Made by a program: the position numbers and the translations under genes
Shown: positions 58,324-64,000 of the stretch, piece by piece
Layout of the letters: the number at the start of each line of letters is the position of its first letter
Numbering within the stretch: the stretch's first letter is position 1
From: Pseudomonadaceae bacterium
GTDB taxonomy: Bacteria > Pseudomonadota > Gammaproteobacteria > Pseudomonadales > Azotimanducaceae
Direction: 5' to 3'
NCBI GenBank assembly: GCA_024743175.1
Contig: JANSXA010000001.1
Coordinates: forward strand, 457,656-521,655
Length of the DNA: 64,000 nt
The notes under the pieces: generated by a model
The model's input: only the letters and a program-made list of their open reading frames with translations
What the model was told of the DNA's origin: nothing
The model's database searches: none

Positions 58324-59035
58324 GGCGCAACGTACCCGTAGAGGATGCACGCACCATCTCCCGACTGATCAGTGGCGCTGAACCCAGCAGTGGAGACAGC
58401 GCTTTCTGATACAGATGTTTTGCGCAGCGCAGCGTTTCAGGTCTGCTGTAATCCTGCTCGCTGAGTGCATGTAACACCCAACCAGGCAGGTCATCGACTG
58501 AACCAATCGCGTTTTCATCAATACGTTGAAAACCCTGACCTGCCACCCAACGGTAACGCTCCTGCGCAAGAATAGCGCGACCCTCTCCTGCTTCATGGAG
58601 ATAATCTATCCCGTAGCCCAACTCGCTGAGCAGCCTGGCTTCAAACTTCCGCAGCGTCGGTGCTAACGGTGATGTTGACTGCAGCGCAGCCAGCACATCA
58701 CACGCCGCCTTAAACAAGCCAGGCTCGGACTGTCGTTCGGTGACACAGCGAGTAAGCAGCTCCAGGACGTAAAACCCCGCGCTCAGATGGTCACCATGCA
58801 TTTCATAACGTCCTTCAGGGTCATACTGCGTGATGGTGACAAGATTCGAGCGGCCGACGTAAGACAAACGCCCATAGCTGAAGGGCTGGATAGACACAGG
58901 ATTGCGACCGCGCCGCATGCCTTTTTTCACGCCCACCAGCCTGCCGTGTTCACGGGTGAAAAACTGTACCATGCCGCTGGTTTCCTGATACGGCCGCACA
59001 TGCAGAACCAGCGCTGCTAAATCGTTTTCGCGCAA
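58316..59035 (-). CDS. recO: DNA repair protein RecO
   Basis: Helps RecR load RecA onto SSB-coated ssDNA. The N-terminal OB fold begins AALVLHVRPYQETSGMVQFFTREHGRLVGVKKG; the helical C-terminus includes LRKFEARLLSELGYGIDY. No zinc-finger Cys set is visible, as in enteric RecO. The length is 239 residues. It lies 2 bases after era and overlaps rlmD by 8 bases. Confidence 0.94.
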   Translation of the reverse strand: MRENDLAALVLHVRPYQETSGMVQFFTREHGRLVGVKKGMRRGRNPVSIQPFSYGRLSYVGRSNLVTITQYDPEGRYEMHGDHLSAGFYVLELLTRCVTERQSEPGLFKAACDVLAALQSTSPLAPTLRKFEARLLSELGYGIDYLHEAGEGRAILAQERYRWVAGQGFQRIDENAIGSVDDLPGWVLHALSEQDYSRPETLRCAKHLYQKALSPLLGSAPLISREMVRASSTGTLRHV

Positions 59036-59037
59036 GG

Positions 59038-59946
59038 CTATTGATACCCTAGCCGAGTCATCAGTTTGTTATTGTTGGTCCAGCCCTTTTTGACTTTCAC
59101 AAAGAGGTGCAACATGACTTTATTATCCAGCATCCGCTCAATATCCTTACGGGCTTCCTGCCCGATCAACTTCAAGCGTGCTCCCTGTTTACCAATCACA
59201 ATGCGCTTCTGACCATCACGCTCAACATAAATGTCAGCATGAATTTCGGTAATTTTCTCCGATGCGACAAAGCGTTCCACGACAACGGCTGCGCTGTGCG
59301 GGATTTCGTCACCCAACTGGCGCATGAGCTTTTCGCGGACTATTTCCTCTACCAGTCTTCGTTCACTCTGGTCGGTAATTTCGTCCGCTGAAAACAAATG
59401 TGGTCCCGCAGGCAAACGTGCAAAAACCTGCTGCCTGAAGTGTTCAACGCCTTCATTACGCAGTGCACTCAGGGGGATAATTTCGCTGAATACACCCATC
59501 GCATTAATTCGTTCGATTTCCGGCAGCAGCTGATTCTTATTGGCCAGCAGATCAACCTTGCTGAGTACCGCTATATTGACCGTATCAGCATGGCGCAGCA
59601 TTTCCAGCACATGGGCATCTTCATCTTTCCATTTGCCTGCTTCAATTAACATGACACGCAGGTCTACATCCCGCAGCGCCGCGGTAGCGTTGGCCACCAT
59701 GTACCGATTGAGCGCTTTTTCAGTGTTCCGATGGATCCCCGGCGTATCCATGTAGATGGCCTGATAGACACCTTGCGTATCAACACCCAGCATGTTCTGA
59801 CGTGTGGTCTGAGGCTTACGTGAGGTGATGGCGATCTTCTGCTGCAGCAGGTGGTTGAGCAAAGTAGATTTGCCCACATTAGGACGCCCCAGCAACGCAA
59901 CGTAGCCACAAAAAGTCTGCTCCAGTTCGTTCAATTCATTTCCCAC
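59038..59946 (-). CDS. era: GTPase Era
   Basis: Essential GTPase that binds 16S rRNA near its 3' end during 30S maturation. G1 is LLGRPNVGKSTLLN, G3 is DTPGIH and G4 is LSKVDL (the usual NKxD position has SKVD). A C-terminal KH domain contains VIGKQGARLKLIGQEARKD. The length is 302 residues. It overlaps rnc by 11 bases and precedes recO, the conserved order. Confidence 0.96.
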   Translation of the reverse strand: MGNELNELEQTFCGYVALLGRPNVGKSTLLNHLLQQKIAITSRKPQTTRQNMLGVDTQGVYQAIYMDTPGIHRNTEKALNRYMVANATAALRDVDLRVMLIEAGKWKDEDAHVLEMLRHADTVNIAVLSKVDLLANKNQLLPEIERINAMGVFSEIIPLSALRNEGVEHFRQQVFARLPAGPHLFSADEITDQSERRLVEEIVREKLMRQLGDEIPHSAAVVVERFVASEKITEIHADIYVERDGQKRIVIGKQGARLKLIGQEARKDIERMLDNKVMLHLFVKVKKGWTNNNKLMTRLGYQ

Positions 59947-60667
59947 TTAAGCCCGGATGATCGATCAGTTGAGTCAACATGAGCGCCGCCGCTGACTGTT
60001 CTGCACGACGCCGGGAAGATGCTGTAGCCTCACATTGGATACTCAAATCAAGGATTGCACAAGTCACCGTGTACTGCCGCTGGTGATCTGCACCTTCAAC
60101 CTGGGTGACCGTATATTCCGGTAACCCCAGCGCAGAGGCCTGTAACAGTTCCTGCAGTCGGGTTTTAGCATCTTTGAGATTTTCCGGATCCAGACCCGAA
60201 ATACGAGCCTGGAAAAGATGCTCCACAACCTCTCGACAGGCACCGATCCCACCGCCTTCATCCTCATGAATGGCGCCGATCACCGCTTCCAGAGCATCTG
60301 CAAGAATAGAATTTCGCTGACGACCACCACTCTTGCGCTCGCCAGTACCTAAACGTAAACAGGCGGCAAGATTGATCTGCTTCGCAACATCGGCAAGCGA
60401 AGAACCTCTGACCAGGTTTGCGCGCATCAAAGACAGCGAATCTTCTGCGTAGGTTTTTTCTAATCCGTAAAGCCGATGACCAATCAGATATCCCAACACC
60501 GCATCACCGAGGAACTCGAGACGTTCATTATTCTGTTTGGAAAAACTCTTGTGGGTTAACGCCTGCTGCAGCAGAGCGATATCAGAAAACTGGTATCCGA
60601 GCTCACGCTGCAGACGGGTGAGCTCCGCCGCACTGCCGGGTGGATTAGTTGTAGGTGCGCTGCTCAC
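59936..60667 (-). CDS. rnc: Ribonuclease III
   Basis: Double-strand-specific endonuclease for rRNA and mRNA processing. The catalytic signature NERLEFLGDAVLGYLIGHRL is intact and the second acidic site is in ADALEAVIGAIHEDEG. A dsRNA-binding domain ends the protein (DAKTRLQELLQASALGLPEY). The length is 243 residues, with a Pro/Thr-rich start. It overlaps the upstream DUF4845 gene by 23 bases. Confidence 0.96.
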   Translation of the reverse strand: MSSAPTTNPPGSAAELTRLQRELGYQFSDIALLQQALTHKSFSKQNNERLEFLGDAVLGYLIGHRLYGLEKTYAEDSLSLMRANLVRGSSLADVAKQINLAACLRLGTGERKSGGRQRNSILADALEAVIGAIHEDEGGGIGACREVVEHLFQARISGLDPENLKDAKTRLQELLQASALGLPEYTVTQVEGADHQRQYTVTCAILDLSIQCEATASSRRRAEQSAAALMLTQLIDHPGLSGK

Positions 60668-61028
60668 TAAACTTTAAGACGACGTCGATGTTGAAGAACA
60701 GGTGTTCTCGCACCTCATAATTGATGTCTACGGTGGTCTGCTCCCGGTTTCGCTCAACGGTCATCATTTCTTTCAGCGGAATGCGGAATCCCTCGATGCG
60801 GAACTGCTTCTTATAATGTTCCAGAATTTTTGCACGGGACATCTCTTTGTGAACTTCGTCGACAGGCAATCGATCACTGACAGATTGCACTATGCGGAAA
60901 TCAATATAATGCGGACCGAGGCGCAGCAGAGAGGTGATCACAGTGCCCACAACTATAGCGACAAACAACCATCCCCACATCGTCATGCCATGCTGTTTTC
61001 GCGGGCCTTTAAAACTGTGTTGGGACAT
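60645..61028 (-). CDS. DUF4845 membrane-anchored protein
   Basis: One N-terminal membrane helix (MTMWGWLFVAIVVGTVITSLL) is followed by a periplasmic region of about 95 residues (LRLGPHYIDFRIVQS; INYEVREHLFFNIDVVLKF). This is the DUF4845 family, regularly found between lepB and rnc in Gammaproteobacteria; its function is unknown. The ATG at 61028 follows AGGAGG by 5 bases, which settles the start over 61046. The length is 127 residues. Confidence 0.88.
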   Translation of the reverse strand: MSQHSFKGPRKQHGMTMWGWLFVAIVVGTVITSLLRLGPHYIDFRIVQSVSDRLPVDEVHKEMSRAKILEHYKKQFRIEGFRIPLKEMMTVERNREQTTVDINYEVREHLFFNIDVVLKFSEQRTYN

Positions 61029-61038
61029 TCTTGCCTCC

Positions 61039-61800
61039 TTACTCAAACCACTTATTGCGGTTAAATGTTGGCCAGCTCAATCCCGGCTCTTTGTGCAACC
61101 AGATAGCTACAGCTTTGCCAACAATACTGTCTTCGGTAGCCAGCCCCCAGAATCGTGAGTCCTGGCTCATATCCCGGTTGTCACCCAACATAAGGTACCG
61201 GTCCGGTGGAATTTGCCATTCCTGTGAGGGTTCGTAACCGCCATCTTTGAAGATCCGATGACCGCGTCCGTCGATGGTCTCGATAAATTCATTGACCATT
61301 GTAGCGTAATTTCTACCCTGCACTTCGCCAACCAGTTCGTATCCCAGACGCTCGCCGTTCACATACAGCACTTTATTATCATATCTGACGACATCTCCAG
61401 GCAGACCGATGACCCGTTTAATGAAATAGCGAGGGTCATGTGGGGGCACAAATACCATGATGTCACCTCGCTGCGGATCCCCTACCTCAACGACCTTGGT
61501 GCCAAAAACCGGTAAACGCAGCCCGTACGCAAATTTATTCACTAAGATGAAGTCGCCGACTTCCAGGGTGGGCACCATGGATTCCGAAGGAATCTGATAG
61601 GGTTCGGCAAGAAAACTGCGCAGAATAAGCACCAGAAGCAGAACCGGGAAAAATGCTTTGGCATATTCAACCACCGTCGGGTCTGTGGCCTGCGCATCAG
61701 CGGCGAGGCGTTTGCGGCGAAAAAACAGGCCGTCTACCAGCCACACGATGCCACAGACCAGTACTACCCAGAAGAGAATAAACGGCAGGTCAATATCCAT
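61039..61800 (-). CDS. lepB: Signal peptidase I
   Basis: Removes Sec and Tat signal peptides at the outer face of the inner membrane. Two N-terminal membrane segments (FILFWVVLVCGIVWLVDGLF and FFPVLLLVLILRSFLA) precede the catalytic domain, with nucleophile Ser74 (PSESMVPTL) and general base Lys128 (RYFIKRVIGLPGD). The length is 253 residues. It lies 3 bases downstream of lepA, the classic lepA-lepB operon. Confidence 0.96.
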   Translation of the reverse strand: MDIDLPFILFWVVLVCGIVWLVDGLFFRRKRLAADAQATDPTVVEYAKAFFPVLLLVLILRSFLAEPYQIPSESMVPTLEVGDFILVNKFAYGLRLPVFGTKVVEVGDPQRGDIMVFVPPHDPRYFIKRVIGLPGDVVRYDNKVLYVNGERLGYELVGEVQGRNYATMVNEFIETIDGRGHRIFKDGGYEPSQEWQIPPDRYLMLGDNRDMSQDSRFWGLATEDSIVGKAVAIWLHKEPGLSWPTFNRNKWFE

Positions 61801-61803
61801 GGA

Positions 61804-63597
61804 TCAGCGATCAACCCGTAACGCGGCGAGAAATGCCTCCTGTGGAATTTCCACGCGACCTATCTGTTTCATGCGCTTTTTGCCTTCTTTCTGCTTCTCC
61901 AGCAGCTTTTTCTTGCGCGTGATATCACCACCGTAACATTTGGCAGTCACGTTTTTACGCAACGCTTTCACAGTCTGCCGGGCCACAATCTGCCCGCCGA
62001 TCGCTGCCTGCACCGCGACGTCAAACATCTGCCGGGGGATCAGTTCTTTCATCTTTTCCGCCAGTGCGCGGCCGCGGCTCTGAGACTGGTCACGATGCAC
62101 AATACTTGCTAACGCATCTACTTTGTCGCCATTTATGAGAATGTCCAGCTTAACCAGGTTCGCTGATTCAAAGCGCAGAAAACCGTAGTCCAACGATGCA
62201 AATCCACGACTGACAGATTTCAGCCGATCGAAAAAATCCATAACAACTTCGTTCAATGGCATTTCCCAGTGCATTGCCACCTGTCCCTGGGAAAAATTCA
62301 TGTTTTTCTGTACACCGCGTCGTTCCACGCACAGGGTCATAACGTTACCCACATATTCCTGCGGCACAAGAATGTTCACATCAGCAATGGGTTCACGCAT
62401 TTCTTTGAAGTTAGGCGGTATACGTGAGGGATTATCGATCTGCACTACAGAGCCGTCCTGTTTTTCCACTTCATACACAACCGTTGGCGCAGAGGTAATC
62501 AGGTCAAGATTGTATTCGCGTTCCAAGCGCTCCTGCACAATTTCCATGTGCAACATGCCAAGGAAGCCGCAGCGAAAGCCAAAACCAAGCGCGTCGGAGG
62601 ATTCTGGTTCATAAAACAGTGACGCATCGTTGAGCACAAGTTTTTCCAGCGCCTCGCGAAATGATTCAAAGTCTTCGGAATTCACTGGAAACAAACCGGC
62701 GAACACCTGAGGTTTAACGCGTGTAAATCCTGGCAGCTGTGGCACATCTGGCGCTTTTGCTGAAACCAGTGTGTCGCCCACGGGCGCGCCCTGAATTTCT
62801 TTTATACCCGCGACCACGTAGCCAACCTCGCCGGCTGACAGAGATTTGTCCGGAGTTCGTTTGGGCGTGAACCGACCAACATCATCAACCACGTGGGTTT
62901 TGCCGGTTGATTTCACAATGATCCGCGAGCCTTTGTCCAGGCGGCCCTGTTTCACTCTGACAAGAGACACCACGCCAAGATAATTGTCGAACCAGGAGTC
63001 GATAATCAGCGCCTGCAGATCAGCTTCCGCGTCACCCACGGGTGGCGGGATGTTATCAACCAGATACCGCAACAGCTCATCAACACCCGCACCGGTTTTA
63101 GCGCTTACGGTCTGGATATCGCTGATATCCAGACCAATAATATCTTCAATTTCTCCAGCGACCCGCTCAGGTTCAGCCTGTGGAAGATCAATTTTGTTCA
63201 GGACGGGTAAGACTTCGAGACCCTGCTCAATGGCGGTATAACAGTTAGCCACCGACTGTGCCTCAACACCTTGAGCGGCATCCACCACCAGCAACGCGCC
63301 TTCACAGGCAGACAGTGAACGTGACACCTCGTAACTGAAATCAACATGGCCGGGTGTATCAATAAAATTGAGCTGATAGTGCCCGCCTTCAGGATGCTCA
63401 TATTGCAGTGTGACACACTGAGACTTGATGGTAATGCCACGCTCACGCTCAATATCCATGGAATCGAGCACCTGCTCAGCCATTTCTCGCTCCGCCAGAC
63501 CTCCACAGGTCTGGATAAACCGATCAGCCAGGGTCGATTTCCCGTGGTCGATATGGGCAATGATCGAAAAATTACGAATATGCTCGATGTCCGGCAC
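61804..63597 (-). CDS. lepA: Elongation factor 4 (LepA)
   Basis: Ribosome-associated GTPase that helps initiation and 30S assembly and can back-translocate ribosomes. The G domain has [32 protein letters not shown] and LNKIDLP. EF-G-like domains follow and the LepA-specific C-terminus ends with [18 protein letters not shown]. The length of 597 residues is standard. The 158-base gap upstream separates it from the protease gene. Confidence 0.97.
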   Translation of the reverse strand: MPDIEHIRNFSIIAHIDHGKSTLADRFIQTCGGLAEREMAEQVLDSMDIERERGITIKSQCVTLQYEHPEGGHYQLNFIDTPGHVDFSYEVSRSLSACEGALLVVDAAQGVEAQSVANCYTAIEQGLEVLPVLNKIDLPQAEPERVAGEIEDIIGLDISDIQTVSAKTGAGVDELLRYLVDNIPPPVGDAEADLQALIIDSWFDNYLGVVSLVRVKQGRLDKGSRIIVKSTGKTHVVDDVGRFTPKRTPDKSLSAGEVGYVVAGIKEIQGAPVGDTLVSAKAPDVPQLPGFTRVKPQVFAGLFPVNSEDFESFREALEKLVLNDASLFYEPESSDALGFGFRCGFLGMLHMEIVQERLEREYNLDLITSAPTVVYEVEKQDGSVVQIDNPSRIPPNFKEMREPIADVNILVPQEYVGNVMTLCVERRGVQKNMNFSQGQVAMHWEMPLNEVVMDFFDRLKSVSRGFASLDYGFLRFESANLVKLDILINGDKVDALASIVHRDQSQSRGRALAEKMKELIPRQMFDVAVQAAIGGQIVARQTVKALRKNVTAKCYGGDITRKKKLLEKQKEGKKRMKQIGRVEIPQEAFLAALRVDR

Positions 63598-63649
63598 AAA
63601 TAGTCCGTGGCTGGTTTAAGGCGCGCGAGTTTAGCCTATCGCCCTCTTT

Positions 63650-63675
63650 CGTTGAAGAAAAAAGCCACGTTGAAG
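63650..63675. repeat. Short direct repeat upstream of lepA
   Basis: CGTTGAAG occurs twice (63650-63657 and 63668-63675) with a 10-base AT-rich spacer. The 18-base period is less than two helical turns. It lies 53-78 bases upstream of the lepA start, where an operator could sit, but chance is also possible. Confidence 0.3.
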
Positions 63676-63702
63676 ACAAAACTCCGCGCGCAGGGTGCAA
63701 GC

Positions 63703-63721
63703 GTGCAGTAGCGCACTGCAC
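63703..63721. other. Hairpin in the mucD-lepA gap
   Basis: GTGCAGT (63703-63709) pairs with ACTGCAC (63715-63721) over a 5-base loop. There is no U run on the minus strand, so it is probably not a full terminator; it may reduce read-through from the protease gene into lepA. Confidence 0.35.
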
Positions 63722-63755
63722 TTGACCTGGAAAGTTAGTGTTTCTTAACTCGACT

Positions 63756-64000
63756 CTATTCAGGCACTTTCAGCGCCAGGAAAGTAGGGTTCGAATTACG
63801 CAGCACCAGTACCGGTACAGTACGTCCGGCAGTCAGTGATTCTGCCAGCTCTTCGAGCTGCCTCGGGCTGCCGATCGCCTGATGATTAAGCCTGACAACG
63901 ATGTCTCCCGGGCGGATACCCGCATCTGCGGCCGCGCCGGATACATCAACCACGCGCACACCGTCGCGCACGTCCAGGCGTTCCATTTCCTCATCCGTTA
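63756..64000 (-). CDS. mucD: DegP/MucD-type serine protease, C-terminal part
   Basis: The frame is open to the right edge, so only the last 81 or so codons are present. They form a PDZ domain (VRVVDVSGAAADAGIRPGDIVVRLNHQ) and the end of the protein. The domain is typical of the second PDZ of HtrA-family periplasmic proteases. The protease domain is outside the window. The position just upstream of lepA matches mucD of the algU-mucABCD cluster in Pseudomonas. An internal ATG at 63986 is not the real start. Confidence 0.8.
   Translation of the reverse strand, partial: TDEEMERLDVRDGVRVVDVSGAAADAGIRPGDIVVRLNHQAIGSPRQLEELAESLTAGRTVPVLVLRNSNPTFLALKVPE

Noticed and set aside
63756..63986. A complete 76-residue PDZ protein starting at ATG 63986
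   Set aside because: The frame continues upstream without a stop to the window edge, and the domain matches the end of an HtrA-type protease, so this is the tail of a longer gene.

Overview
The window is a dense, conserved core-genome segment of a gammaproteobacterium. Gene order matches the Pseudomonas-type recA-mutS-rpoS-eno-dnaE-bamA-rpsB-glnD-dapD block almost gene for gene. The recA-recX-alaS-csrA-tRNA-Ser linkage is the one known from enterics. RpoS, a DegP/MucD-type protease upstream of lepA, the lipid A genes and a type II secretion piece all indicate a Gram-negative, probably free-living cell. There are no insertion sequences, prophage genes, CRISPR arrays, toxin-antitoxin pairs or defence genes. 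I did not find an undescribed multi-gene system; the interest lies in what is missing from, or altered in, familiar operons.

Layout: 1-1400 holds pspF, a probable leftward sigma-54 promoter for an off-window psp operon, and tRNA-Ser(GCU). 1.5-8 kb: a VOC-fold protein, then leftward recA-recX-alaS-lysC-csrA with a LexA box before recA. 8-11 kb: rightward mutS and fdxA. 11-19.7 kb: leftward pyrG-kdsA-eno-ftsB-truD-pcm-DUF368-nlpD-rpoS. 19.8-38 kb: leftward rpsB-tsf-pyrH-frr-uppS-cdsA-rseP-bamA-skp-lpxD-fabZ-lpxA-lpxB-rnhB-dnaE-tilS, joining translation, envelope biogenesis and replication genes. 38-51 kb: rightward map-glnD-dapC-dapD-dapE-gspN-gspC-gspD-plsB. 51-64 kb: leftward tsaB-(small ORF)-rsmJ, rightward moeA, then leftward mucD(partial)-lepA-lepB-DUF4845-rnc-era-recO-rlmD-relA-adk.

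Functionally the window combines envelope assembly (LpxA/B/D, KdsA, FabZ, BamA, Skp, RseP, UppS, CdsA, PlsB, FtsB, NlpD, a polyprenyl-phosphate transporter candidate), meso-diaminopimelate/lysine synthesis (LysC, DapC/D/E), translation (RpsB, Tsf, Frr, AlaS, Map, LepA, Era, Rnc, RsmJ, RlmD, TruD, TilS, TsaB), DNA maintenance (RecA, RecX, MutS, RecO, RnhB, DnaE) and global regulation (RpoS, CsrA, RelA, GlnD, PspF).

Main points for a second look: dxr, ispD and ispF are cleanly absent from the places they occupy in related genomes, suggesting a changed isoprenoid route; RelA lacks the cysteine-containing zinc-finger/RIS domain; RNase HII has GIG instead of the GRG signature; KdsA is the metal-dependent class; GlnD homology extends upstream of its only canonical start; a DUF368 gene lies between pcm and nlpD while surE is missing.
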